Assembly (NCBI GenBank): GCA_039621445.1
Contig: CP154957.1
Location: 6,318,504-6,382,503, forward strand
Length of the DNA stretch: 64,000 nucleotides
Reading direction: 5' to 3'
Source: Euglena gracilis
Lineage: Eukaryota > Euglenida > Euglenophyceae > Euglenales
Positions 12,032 to 24,800 of the stretch are shown piece by piece; the stretch's first letter is position 1, and every line of letters starts with the position of its first letter. The translations under genes and the position numbers were made by a program. The notes under the pieces were generated by a model. That model made no database searches, was not told where the DNA came from, and saw nothing but the letters and a program-made list of their open reading frames with translations.

Positions 12032-12433
12032 CAGGGCCGTCCATGAGGGACGGGGAGTTTCTTTTTTCCTTGAACCCCCTTCAGGACCGCCCTTGGGCCT
12101 AAGGGACGGCCAATGGCCGATCTGGGGGTCGAATGGGGTCAAAAATCAAAACAGTCGAAAAACGCACTTTTTGAGATTTTGGGTGGATGGGCCATGGTCC
12201 AACGATCAAGGTTGGGTTTTGGGTTTTGGGTCCCCCCCCCAAAATTTTGTTTTTTGGGACCCCCCCAAAATACAAAAACAAAACCCAACCTTGCAAGGAT
12301 GCCCGAAATCATTTTTTTCCCGGAGTCGACCCATTTTTGCCAAATTATGGCCCTTTTTTTGTCAATTTTTCCTATGGATTTTCATCGACTGTGCTGGGGC
12401 GGGAAAATTTTTTTTCCTGTTGAGGACCCCCTG
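12032..12433. mobile_element. hAT-like MITE, family 1, with nested hairpin
   Basis: Starts CAGGGCCGTCC, ends GAGGACCCCCTG, flanked by ATTCAGAC and ATTCAGAT (7 of 8 identical). The body matches the copies at 5591 and 7569. A 90-bp perfect-arm hairpin (AAGGTTGGGTTTTG and its complement, about 12208-12295) has inserted in it. Confidence 0.8.
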
Positions 12434-13260
12434 ATTCAGATAGTTATGCTGATTTTCTGGGCATTTGTCGTGAATTTGGCAACCTGCATGCTAACCTCCC
12501 CACAAGCAAGTAACGCTGGGATGTCGGTGGGGATGCTGGATTTCTGCCCAACAAAAGCCGTGCCCTACACCGAAGGGGCTGTCTACAGCAAATGCCACCA
12601 TCACAGGAGGAACCTGTGGTCATGAGGGGAGGGAGTTTTAACCCAAAGCTTTCCAGTGGAGTTTCCGATGGATTTCTTTTCCATATTTCCTCTGGAATAG
12701 ACCCCAGTTTTATATCCCGTCATAACCCCGGGGAACCCAGGGGTTGTAGGATCCAGAATCATGTGGTGCTCCGAAAAAACTTCTTGGAATTGAATGAGGA
12801 CTAATATCAGTTTTTTTTTGTGAAATGCCATAGAGTTGCCTCGAATACCTTTCTTTGACCCCTGTTTTTGAAAAAGAGACATTTATGGGCCCCACCTGTA
12901 ACCCTCCGGTGCGTTCAGAGTGTGAAACTTTTTTTGCAATGCAATGTGTATAATGTGTTTGTGAATAACGATAACTTTTCATTGCATTCTTTAAAACAGA
13001 ATTGACAGGCTGGCAATTTGGGAGAAAATGTTTTTTTGACAATTTTGGTTTGTCATATGTGGCCTCATGTTTTTTGCATCATATTTTTTCCTTCGGGGGT
13101 TATAAGTGGAGCCGGGGGGGGGAACTACTAACTGAACAACTACAGCACCAAATTTAGATGTGACCGAGGGTGTTTGCTGAGGAGGGGCTGTCATGTAACA
13201 GACTTCCCAACCGGCCAATCGAAATCCTCAGGGGTGTCAAGCAGAGGCCTTGCCACACAG

Positions 13261-13577
13261 GGGGTCTGTGTGGGACAGCGTTTTTTTTGTTAATTTTAGA
13301 CCAACTCCCACCCTTAGGCCTGCAGATCGCCCTTAAGCCCAAGAGCTGGCAAAAGGCAGGTCTGGGCCTTGAATGAGGTCGAAAGTTCCAAAAAAAAAAG
13401 TCCCAAAATCGCTTTTTTTGACGTTTTGGGAGGATGGACGATGGTTCAAGGTTTCCAGGAATGACTTTTTCCCCTTGAAGCTGCTTTCTTTTTTATTCTT
13501 CGATTCTTTTGGCCATTTTTCTTGTGAATTTCGTGTTGTATGTGCATAGTTTTTTTTTTTTACGTCAAGGACTGCCC
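13261..13577. repeat. Diverged family-1 MITE body
   Basis: Shares the family-1 order: ...CTTAAG..., GGGCCTTGAATGAGGTC, ...GGATGGACGATGGTTCAAGG, ...TCAAGGACTGCC. Ends are too worn for a clear terminal repeat. Confidence 0.55.
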
Positions 13578-13709
13578 TCTGCCTTGCTGTGAGAGTTATT
13601 GGCTTACATAAAGTAATTGTAACTTGCTTTTTCAAAATGTCAATTTATGCCAATTTGCGCCGAGCCGGACCATTCCCAAAGCAAACCTGCCAACCCAAGC
13701 TCTAACCAA

Positions 13710-14125
13710 GTACCCCCCCCCCAAATATAAAGCCCCCCAAATATAAAGCCCCCCCCCCCAAGTAAAAGGCCCCCCAGGGGGTTTGGTTTTGCCGCCCAAC
13801 TTTAAAACCCCCCCCCCCCCCGACGTGGAGCCAGACGCTGGTGTCATTCACTAAAACGTAGAAAATTTTTTGGGTAGATACAACATTTTCTTTAACCAAA
13901 AATGCTCCATTTTGGATGAGAATTACACATTTCTGTGAAAAATTGGAGGCACACAACGAAAATTTGCCATAAAATTTGGTATTTGGCCACAATTGAAGGC
14001 GGCCGAAGGTCATGTAGGACACCCGAAAAAGTTTGATTCCCCCCCCCAAATTTAAAGCCCCCCTGAGGGTCTTGAATCCCATCCAAATATAAAGCCAGGG
14101 GGTTTACATTTTGCGGGGGTTTTCA
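13710..14125. repeat. AAATATAAAGCCCC inverted-repeat element
   Basis: C-run plus AAATATAAAGCC motifs at both ends and in direct repeats inside. Related copies at 17680-17995 and 21833-22207, and a fragment near 20480-20530. Confidence 0.55.
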
Positions 14126-14749
14126 AACACCTTTGGAGGTTTTTTGCTTGGAGACCGCTGATGGCAGCAACTCCTGGCATCATCGTCGGGTTTTCGGAAA
14201 AAAGGTGGCCTCCTCAAATCTGTCGTGACCCACGATTTATTTATTTTATTTATTATTTATTTTATTTTTTAATTTATTTTTACTTATGATTTTTTTTATT
14301 TCTTCCATCAATGGCGCTTTTCGCACAACTGATACAATGAAGCACAACCGATACAATGAATAAGTGCATCAATTCAGGCGGGATACACTCCCCCAGAACC
14401 AAATGTCCCGCTGAAGAATTTTTCGCGTAATTGGAAGTAGATTGTGATTGATCTGTTGATTCTCCCTCAAAACATACCCTGCATCCTGCTTCCGCATGTA
14501 CAAGTTGCCCCTCTTGAAGTGAAAAAGGGCGGACCCTCAAGCTCAAGGGCGTGGCACTCATCTAGGCACCACCTGAAAGTGGCTCAGTGTGAAGTGGCTT
14601 TTTTGAGATGCGCACTTTTTTGGACTGGACTTCTGGAACCTCGGGGACGTGTCACTTATTTGGGCACTGCGCACTTGGATGGGGGGGGGTTAGAACGGAC
14701 CGGAATCCCCTGGAAACTCTGGCACACAGAGTTTTTTTTTTTAAGTTTT

Positions 14750-14940
14750 GTGACCGGGGAGGGTGGGTCCCAGCCAAACCCCACCCCCGGGGTACCCCGC
14801 TGGAGACGGGGTTTTCCTGTATTTTCAGTGCGAAGCACCTTTTTTTTTTGGACCCAAAATTGGCACCCCAAAAATGGGTCCCCTGAGCTGCCCCCTCCTG
14901 GGTGGTGGGTGGGTGGGTGGGTGGGTCTGGACTCCCCCTC
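14750..14940. repeat. Repeat containing GGGTGGGTCC motifs
   Basis: Shares a colinear pattern (GGGTGGGTCC, CGCTGGAG, GGACC CAAAATTG, CACCCCAAA) with 23755-23930; a shorter relative is at 58010-58130. Confidence 0.55.
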
Positions 14941-14969
14941 CCTCCTTGCGTGGGGCCCTCCGCCTCTCT

Positions 14970-14984
14970 GCCCAATGCGCGCAG
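14970..14984 (+). promoter_or_regulatory. Possible spliced-leader acceptor of PSMD12
   Basis: An AG (14983-14984) after CTCTCTGCCCAATGCGC sits 8 bases before the ATG at 14993 and no upstream coding exon is needed. In euglenids many mRNAs receive a spliced leader by trans-splicing at such an AG. The alternative is an ordinary acceptor behind a 5'UTR exon. Confidence 0.45.
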
Positions 14985-17900
14985 GGCATCCGATGGCTGA
15001 CGAGCGCGAGTGGAAGATTGGCGCCTTCCGGCCCGAGGAGGACTTCTCTGCCCAGGCCACCGCGGCGCTGGAGAAGGCGCGGGAGTTCGTGCGGGACGGG
15101 CAGGGTTTGACACGAGGGGGGTGTGTCCGGGGTTGGGGTGGGGAGGTGTCCCCCCTTGACCTTGAGAGCCCAGGCATTGCTGAAGGTGGTCCCCCCCGCG
15201 CTAGTATTTTCGGCGTGACTGATTGATTTTTGGTTCCAGACCCCCGGGGGGGGGGGGTCGGGGATTGGCCGAAAGTGGCCCCCGCGCCAATTTTTTTTGG
15301 AATTTTGGTATGTTTTTTCCTTTAGTTTATTTATTTGATTTTGTGCCATTTTTGGCCAAGTTGCTATTGTGACCGACCCCCCCCCCCAGGGGAGATGGGA
15401 AGTGGGTGAGTGGTGTTTGAAAAGTGACTGGCTGGTTTTTTGAAAGTGGAAAATGAATCCCCCTTCCCTTCCCTGGGTCCAGGTCAGTAAGCAATGGTAT
15501 GGTCCGGACCCCCTCCACCTGCCCTTCACTCGAACCCTGCGGACGGCAAGGTGGCGGAGGCCATTGAGACGCTGATTGCGATGGAGAAGACCACCCGCCT
15601 CGGCAGCGACACAAAGTCCACGCAGAAGCTGGCGAAGGAGGTGTGGCCCGGATCCCAAGGAGACCTCCAAAAACACACCCCGTCTCAGCCCCCAAGCTCC
15701 AGTGGGCAAATAATACACCGTGGGCCGCTGTGGGCGTTGTTTAGCACACAAGGCATTCCTTGAAACCGAATTTTGTTTTGGCCCAGACCTCGGCAGGAGG
15801 GGGCTTGGAAAAGAACCGCTAACGTGACCCGGTGCCGAAGGCGACGGAAAATTTTTTGCGCGATTCCTCCCTTCACGTTTGCCAGAAATCACCTTTTTCC
15901 CCGAAGTCGACACGTTTTTGCCAAAACATGGCCATTTTTTGACCATTTTCCCCTTGCGGACTTTGCATTCAATGCGCTGAGATCGGAAATTTTTGCTTAA
16001 GCACCGCCCTACACCAAGGTGCTGGCAATGTCAGGCGTCCTGCACATCGACCTCTGCGCCGAGATGCCCTGGGGGGATTCCCTGCTGTCAGGAATTATTT
16101 CTTTGAAGGCAAAAAAGTCAAAAAATTTAATTTTTAGGAAATTTAAGGCTTTTGTTCGGGCCCCATTTTCCGGGGCAGTCCAAGGGCTGTCCGGCATCAA
16201 ACCAACGTTTTGATTTTGCATGTGGTTCAAAATTAAAAAAAGGCGAAAAACACGTTGTTGTGATTTTTGGATGGATGGACAATGTTCCAGCGATGCCAGG
16301 AATGATTTTTTCCCCCGGACTTGGCCTGTTTTTGTTGAGATTTTGCGCTTTTGATTTTTTGCTCGGTCGGGGAAAGTTCTGCCGGTCCGAGTTTTTAAGG
16401 CATATTAATGCATTTTGGCCAGAAATTTTCAGGCGCATTTTAAGGCATTTTAAGATTTTTTTTATTAAAAAAAACCCTTAAAAAATTACAATGCCTGCCT
16501 GCTGTACATCGCCGCAGGTCATCACGGTGCTCATCGACGCCAAGGACTGGGAGCAGCTCATGGAGCAGGCGGAGCTGCTGATGAAGAAGCGCAGCCAGAT
16601 GAAGCAGGTGCAGAGCGTCATCGTGCAGGAGGCGATCGGCCGGCTGGCTGTGTCCGGTGGTGTCGAGTGGTGATGATGATGGTGGCGGCTGGGGTGCGTG
16701 AGATGATGCCTTCATTCATCTGTTTGATTTTGAAAAGATATGCTGGTCATGCGCACATCAAGTCCTTCGGAGCTTCGGAGATCCGCGCCATGTTTGAATA
16801 GCCCCTGGCAAATTATAGTGATACCGCTTTTTTTGTAATGTGTTTTCAGGGTTTTTGCATGTTTTCCACCACCTCTTTGGTGTTTCATGTCCCTGGAGAT
16901 GGCTCTCTCCCTCATCCTGGGCTCTCGCCAAAATAGCCCCCAGAACAAGACCCTCGCCAAACCAACACCCACAGCAAACATCCAAAAACAAGCTCAAACT
17001 CCAGACAAGCGCCAGGGACAGTTATAAAAGTTTTTCAAAAATTTACTGAAACCCCATTTGAGACTTTTTTTTCAGATTTTTGAGGTCACAGAACCATAAC
17101 AAAGCAATCAATCAAATATATATTAATTTGCAAATGGCGCGAAGCGCCGAAGCCTTTTGTGTATTTTTGAGACCCAAACAACAATTTTGGGGCCGCATCG
17201 GCCAAAAAAATGGATCTTGGCATCCAAAGAATGGATGCCAAAACAAGATCCTCCTGGAGGCTTCCAGCAATGGACCAAGGCAGTAAGGCCCAGCTCTTTT
17301 TGGGGGGGGGGTTGTGCATATGGGTTTGTTTTGATGTTCACTTTTGGCTACGTGAGCTTGGCATACAGCATGCTGTACCCAAGGCAGTCGACTTAACCCC
17401 GTCCAAGGAGGTTAAGGTGCAGCTGATCCAGAAGCTGCGCAGTATCTGCGAGGGGAAGATCCATGTGGAGCTGGAGTACGCACACAGGCGTCCCCCAAAT
17501 GGCAGTATGACATTCATGAAGCCTGAATGAATGCCAGCGCATCTGCCAGTGCATTTTTTTTAAGCAAAACACCAATTTTCGCATTTTTCCCCCATTGTTT
17601 CATTTTTTGCCCATTTTGTTTCATTTTTTTTGAAAATTTTGATTTGTTCTGAAATGACATATTCTTCACCCCGCCCCGTTAACATTAAGCCCCCCCCAGG
17701 GGGTTTAATAATCTGACCAAATATAAAGCCCCAGGAAAGGAAAAGGAGAAACATTTTGGGGGGGACATCATTTTTACACCAGAAATGCTCATTTTGGATA
17801 ACAATTGCACATTTTTGAGGTAAATAGGAGGTGCCCAACAAAAATTTGGCATAAAGTTGGTAATTGGCCACAATTGAAGGCCACCGAAGGCCATAGAGAC

Positions 17901-20900
17901 CACCCAAAAAAGTTTGCTCCCCCCCCAAATATAACCCCCCCCCAAATATAAAGCCCCGTGGGGGTCTTGAAATCCTGTCCAAATATAAAGGCGGCCATCC
18001 ATCCATCCATCCATCCATCCATCCGTCCGTCCATTCATCCATCCATCCATACAGCCATCCATCCATCCATCATCCATCCATCCATCCATCCATCCATCGA
18101 TCCATCCATCCATGCATGCATCCATCCATCCATCCATCCATCCATGCATCTATCTATTTCGCGGTGATGGAACAACATCAGGAAATTGTTTATTGATCAA
18201 AAACATACTCAAGTATAGTGTTTTGTTTGTGTGCCTGAACACGAGTGGACGCCTGAAGCGGAGGTTGACCGTGCAGCTGGCCAACATTTGGGACGCGGAG
18301 GGCAAGCTGAAGGAGGCTACTTCTCTCATGCAGGGACTCCAGGTCTAATCCATACCATTTGCCCAGCATTTGCCCCCGAACAGGAATCCTGGAAACCCTA
18401 TGGGTGGTGGGCGGAGGGGGTCAACACCCACTTTCCCTTTCTCCGGGGGCCTGAAAATTTTAGGTTAAAATTTTTCTGCGGTGCATTCAGCGCCAAAGGA
18501 ATTTTCTCTTGTAAAGTGCGTGATGGGGTCCGACTCCGTCCCCCACTTCCCCCCCCCCCCGGCCCTCCCACCTCCCACGTAATAATACCGAGATTTTTTT
18601 TTCGGTCTGCTGCTGGAACCTCATTATATATTAAGGTGAAAATTTTCAAATATTTTAACTCATTTTTAAGGCTTTTTTCAGGCTTCTTTAAGGCTTTTTA
18701 AGGCTTGGAGGAATTTTTAAGGCATTATATTCTATATATATATATATATATTATATAAGGTGGTCCATTGCATCCAACAAGGACAAAGGTAAAAAAAATC
18801 GAAAACCGCATTTTTTTTTTCGAATTTGGGTGCATAAACAATTGTTCCAGCGATGCCAGAAAGCATTTTCCCCCCTGGAGTTGGCTAGTCTTTGCCAAGA
18901 TGATTCGACTTCATTTTTGGTGAAGTTTCAAAATTTTTGCTGGAATGGTTTTCTTTTCAGGGTTTTTTAAGGTTTTTTAATGCATTTTGGCCTAATTTTT
19001 TAAAGTTTTTTGGGGGGTTTTTTGAAGGTTTGTTTGGGCGCTAAAGGAAGAATGTCTGCCTCCAGGTCTTATTTTGGGGGGGGGTATATTTTTATTATTT
19101 TTTTATTGCCCGACCCAGGCCCGAAAAAAAGTCATTTTTTGGGTGATCAAAAACACTAAGAAGTTCCCTTTGGTACTTTGCTCCATGTGTAATTTGGTTT
19201 ACCTTGTTTTTTTGTACTTCAAACCCTCGAAAATCTTTGAAATGCATCATTTTTGTGTCTGAAATTGGGGTTTTTCGATAAGCTCATCAGAGAAAATTTT
19301 CTCCCTCCCCGTGCGTTGCGCTGTCAGGGAGATCTTAATTTTTGGGGGGGAGGTTTTGTATTTTTGTATTTTTCGATCGGCCCGGGGGGGGTCGGGGGTG
19401 TTGGTTTTTTATTTGGTCTTATTTTGGGGGGGTTAAGGCCGAAATTCAGGCCCAAATTGTATTCGAGCCGTATCCCTGCCAATAACCTCACTGTCCCTCA
19501 CTCCGCACCAGGCATTATTTTTTACAGTCCGGACAAAAATGATGCGAAACAAAAATGACGGGAAACCACCCAATTTTTCCGAGCATTTTTTCCCATCATC
19601 CCCCCGTACCCTTTCTGCGCCAATTTGGAGGCACCTCAAGGGGTTGTCAAATTTCACGAAAAGATAATAATGATGGGAGTATGTTCCATCTCAGGTCTGT
19701 TTTTTCTTTTATGAATCACTGAAAGTACTCAGAAGATGATTTTCACCATTTTTTTTTGATCATTTGAGTTTTTTTTTTGCTGGAAAATTTTCATCCCAAG
19801 TGGAAAAAGTCAGACAATTTTCCCATCATCAAATATCCCACAATCGAATTTCCCATCAGTTTTTCCCTGTCATTTCCCCCCATTATCATTACTTCCCGTC
19901 ATTTTTGTCCGGACTGTAGGGTTTCAAAAAAAAAAGGTTTTAGGCATTTTTCAGGGTTGTAAGGGTTTTAAGTGCTTTAACTTTTTGCCTTAATTTTTTT
20001 TGTTTTCCAAGGTCGCTCCAAGGGCCTTCAAGTAATCGAACGTGGTCCAAAAGCAAAAAGCCCAAAGTCGAAAAGCCCATTTTCCTGAGTTTGGGTGGAT
20101 GGACCACGTTAATACAATGTTCGTCTCTTTTTTTTTTCCTGGAGCTTTGTTTGTTTTGCTCTCAGAGGCTTAGCTGAGTTGGAGAAAAAGCCGAATGATT
20201 TTTAAAATTATTCATATTTATTTTGTATTTTTGAGAGGGTTTTAAGCAGTTTTAAGGCATTTTGGTAAAAAAATGAGGCGTTTTTAAAAGAGTTTTAAAG
20301 GGTTTTTTCATGTACTTTAAAAAAATAATATATATATATATGTATATATAATCATGCTCCTATATGCTGCATATATCATGCTTATAGGAATATGTAACAT
20401 ATAATTGTGCTCTGAACCCAGAAAACCGCCAAAAAGGGGAAAAGGAGGTTTCCTGTCCAGGGGATGGCTGACCCCCTGTCATAACCCCCCAAATACACAG
20501 CCCCCCCAAATATAACACAGCCCCTTTTCACGAGGGGTTCTTGAGGGAGAAAAAGGGATTCCTGTTCCGTATGGACCGCTCTGCCCACACAACAGCCCCA
20601 TGAAGGAAGCCATCCACAACTTAATTCCCAAAACCCAGGGAGGTGCATCGTAGCAAAACACCCTAAACCGCACCCAATGAGGCATGACAGACCGCCTTTG
20701 GGCTTCAGGGCCAGCCAATGGCATGTCCTGGGGTTGAACGGGGTCAAAATAAAAAGGTCGAAAGTAACATTTTGATGTTTCGGCTGGTTTGGACGTGGTC
20801 CAAGGATGCCAAAAATGACTTCCCCCCCGAAGTCGAAGTTTTTTTTGCAAATATGGCCATTTTTTTGGGAGTCATTGAGTTTTTGGGAGTCATTGATATT

Positions 20901-21734
20901 ATCCTGTTAAAGGATCAAAAACACGTATTGTGTGTCCAATGAGCCCCCTTGCCTTTTGGGATTGTCCCCTTCTGCAGCAAATGCATAATTGGTGAACCCT
21001 GTGCCCCATGAACCCCATGAACGGCCTCCTTCTGGACCGTCTGAATTGCCACCTTAACGCTCGTTGGGCTTGAGGGTGAGGTCTACGTTTCACTGTTAAT
21101 GCATTTACGTTGTACGTTTTGCGTCTACATTTTACTGCTGGCCGGCCGCAACCTTCCCAGGTGGAGACCATCGGCAACATGGAAAAGGCGGAGAAGTTTG
21201 ACATCATCCTGCAGCAGGTGGAGATGAGCTTGCGCATGGAGGATTACACCGTGGCCAACATCATGTACAAGAAGATCCCCCAGAGGTGGGTCCTGCGCAT
21301 GGCCTGATGGATTTGTTGGTTCCTTCCCTCAAGAAACACCCATGCCTTTTCTATCCGTAAACAACACACTGTCCCACTGCTGTGGTCCAAGTGATTATCA
21401 AAATAGAAATCAGGGAAATTTTGCGAACAATTTCAGAAGATTTTTCACCTGGATGTTGTCGTGGACCAACCAGCCAGCTGACTGTTTTGCTGAGTTAATA
21501 GTTGCAGGATAAAAATGCCCATTGTCTTATTGGTTTTGCCTTTTTGGTCAAAGTCCAATTTTTACCAGTTGTTGATGTTGAGTATGGTTTTAGTTGGAAG
21601 TTGCAGTGTGATAGCTTCATCATCATCATCATCATCACCATCATCATCATCATCGTCGTCATCATCATCATCATCATCATCAACAACAACAACAACAACA
21701 ACAACAACATGATCATCATGATCATCATCATCTG

Positions 21735-21814
<80 letters not shown>

Positions 21815-24800
21815 TGTATTCATCATTGTGCATAAACCCCCCAAATGTAAAACCCCCCTGAGGACCTTGAAATCCTGCCCGAATATAAACCCCCCTCCAG
21901 CACGAAGCGCCAGAAGGAAAAATTTCGACAAAATCTCTCCTGAAATTGTGATTTTTGGCAGATTTGTGAGCAATTTTTACGAAAAACGTGTGAAAATTGT
22001 CCCTTCGCCCGAAAAGTGAAATTTTTGGACCCCCAAGGGTGGGCATATTTGTGATTTTGGACCCAAAAAATTACTACTGGATCCCGCCAGAAAGTTGATT
22101 TTTCCGACCGAATATACCCCCCCCCCAAATATAAAACCCCCCGTGGGGGTCTTGAAATTCCGCCCAAATATAAAACCTGGGGGTTTTATATTTGGGAGGG
22201 GTTTACTCGTCCTTTTTTCCGTATTGTGGTGCCTCACATTGCATTTCCCAGGACCATCGACAAGGTTGACACCATGCGGCACAAGATTAGATATCACCAT
22301 TCAGCGTGGCACCAGGCATTCATTCAATGCCACGTTTGGGTCGCTGAAACTTTTTGAAGAAAGTGGTCAAAAATGGGTCCATTTTTGGCAGTGTTGGGGT
22401 TTTCACCTAAAAATTTTGGTTCAAAAAATCCATCCAGGTAGATTCGGGCTATTTTGTCTGTTTTCGGCTACCACCCCCAGCCCAGCAGGACCCCATCCAG
22501 GGGGGGTTCAGCCAGCAATTTTTTTTTCAGCCAGCACCTTTTCCAGCTGGCTGGCTTGACCTCCCCCTAGGGGGGGGGGTCCTTAAGATATTCCCTGATC
22601 AAACACCAAAATTTCACAGTCGAAAAAATTAAAGGAGAATAGAAAAATAGAAATAACAATAAACAAAAACAGAATTTTTTGTTTTTTGTTTTGAACGGCG
22701 TTCCAAGAAGAAGCCAAGATGAAGATTGATTTCTCCCCTGGCAACAACCTGCCATCACGAAGGTTTGGTGTCTCGAAGGTTGTTTTTGGGAAGAGGCATT
22801 TTTGAAACTTCCTTAAGGTTCACATTTTGATGTGTTTCTTGGACATGTGCGCATTCCTACTTATATAGTGGTCATTCTCTACAGCATTGGGGAAGCATCC
22901 GTGTTTTAATGGGTCTATTTTTTGTGTTTTTCCTAAAAATCCTGAGTGGGGGGTCGTATTTTTCTTGGGGTTCTTATTTTTAGACTTTTGATGAAAATGG
23001 GTAAAAAAAAAGGGGTCCTTTTTGGGGGGTCTTGCTAAGCTTTATCCTTTTATGGGAAAGAGTGAAGCTTACCCTGGGGGATAAGGGGTACCCAACCCCC
23101 CCTCCTGGCCTGTGCAATCCAAGTTTTGCGGACTGAACCGACTCCCGACCCAGGAACTTTTTTTTGGCAAAATATCCATATGGTCCCTGTCCACATATCC
23201 CCCTACGTTATCATTTTTGTGGGGGTCCTATTTGGGGGAGGTCAGAATTTTCAAAAAAGGCTTACAAGGAATCAGCAAGACCGAAAATCATCTATTTCCA
23301 AAATGAAAAGCACAATGCCCCCTGAGCTGTAAAATCACCTAAAAATGGGTGATTTCTGGATTTTTTTTGTCCATTTTGAATGAACATTTTTGGGAGCCCA
23401 TTGCCAAAGTCGCCTCTTTTTGGACCTATTTTTGGACTTTCCCATGAGAAGTTTTTTCAGCTGGATTTTTGAGCAAAAATCCCAAAAGTAAACCCCCCAG
23501 AAATTTGACCCTCACTGGGGATTTTCAGCAACGGACCCAAAAAGTAGACTCCGGGTCTTATTCTTTGGGTGGAGGTTTATGCCCTGCAGGCGCTGCAAAT
23601 TAGACAGAGAAAATTTCTGTTTGAAAAGGCTGAATTTTATATTAATTTCTAAAAAAAATATAAACTGCCCGACGTGACTCACACCGGTGTGTGCTGTGAG
23701 AGTATAAAGCACGGTAAAGATAGGGAAGCAGTGAATGATTTTTTAAGTTTTCTTGACCTGGGGGGGTGGGTGGGTCCTGGCCGAGCCCCGGGGTCGGGCT
23801 GAGTGGGTCCCCCGCTGGAGGCGGGATTTTGTTTGCAAAATTTATTTTGGACCCCAAAATTGACACCCCAAAGTGGGTCCACCAAGCCCCCCCCCCCCCG
23901 CCCACCAGGGGTGGGTGGGTATAGGGGAGTTTAAGTGGTATTTTGTCGAATAATTCTTTGACTTATAAACCCTCCCCCCTTTGTAAACCTCCCTTCGCCG
24001 GCGCAATATCAGATCCTATAAATCCCAGGGTTTATCGGTGGGGGGCTGGATCCCTTGGTTACCTTCTATTGATTTACCTTGTAAGTCGCCTTTGGTTGGT
24101 CGGCTGGGGGGGTTATAAGTGGGGTGGGGGCTTGAAGGTGGGGCGATAAAGTTGAAAATTAATGACTCGTAGGGTCAGTGATACGCTACCAGTTACCAGA
24201 TACCAGGGGGTTTGCCAATGCCTGGCATGATTTTCCGTACTTACCTACGGGCCCGCCACCACCACCCTGCCCCCAACTGCTCATCCGCTATTTCACCCAC
24301 TTCGAGAACCACTTCATGATCAGCAAGCAGTACCATGAGATCTACCTCACCGTCTTCAAGCCGGAGTTCAAGCCGGAGGAGGTGGGCGGGAAGTACGCTA
24401 CCACGGAGGAGAAACTGCAGGTGCCTTTTTCCCCCGTTAAGGACCGCCCCTTTCTGGACTGTCCTCAGGCCTGATGGCTGACCAAAGGCTGGTTTGGGAC
24501 ACACAGTCGAAAACCCTCATTTTTTGACGCTTGGGTGGATGGAAGATGGTCCAAGGCTGCCCGAAGTCGACTCTTAAGGACCACCCCGGGTGGCAGTAAT
24601 GCAGTAATGTCATTTCAGTTCAACAAAGTTTGGGTCTCGCCAAGTACGACTGGGACCTGCGCAGGGGGGTCGGGAGCCACCGTATACGAAAGCTGTACAC
24701 GCCTGGACCAACAGGTGATGCAGCTGATGCTCATCTACCTCTTCCTGAGCGCGTACAATGCGGTGGAGGAGACCCTGGAGGAGGAAATCAAAGCCGCCCT

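Larger units (their letters stand above)
8169..14984. other. Intergenic region between ARM and PSMD12 genes
   Basis: No convincing gene. Holds the hairpin at 8504-8640, MITE copies at 12032-12433 and 13261-13577, a degenerate family-1 body at 8870-9140, an AAATATAAA element at 13710-14125 and TGCGCAC-rich repeats at 11250-11430 and 14520-14690. A GC-rich stretch at about 9180-9421 is open on both strands but matches nothing I know. Confidence 0.6.

Noticed and set aside
14444-15946. Long overlapping ORFs on both strands around PSMD12 exon 1
   Set aside because: They run through repeats and C/G runs and overlap the real exon in other frames.
16003-16088. GC-rich exon-like stretch in PSMD12 intron 2 ([14 protein letters not shown])
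   Set aside because: Not in phase with exon 3 and not needed by the Rpn5 alignment, which is continuous across exons 2 and 3.
17560-18149. Minus-strand ORFs of WMDG repeats
   Set aside because: Translation of the TCCA microsatellite and C-run repeats.
21495-22046. 183-codon minus-strand ORF with long Asp and Met runs
   Set aside because: Produced by the CAT microsatellite at 21617-21832.
22252-24275. U12-type AT-AC intron between PSMD12 exons 7 and 8
   Set aside because: The 5' end ATTCAG lacks the U12 donor consensus and the frame fails with AC as acceptor; the CAG/CTG rule fits exactly.
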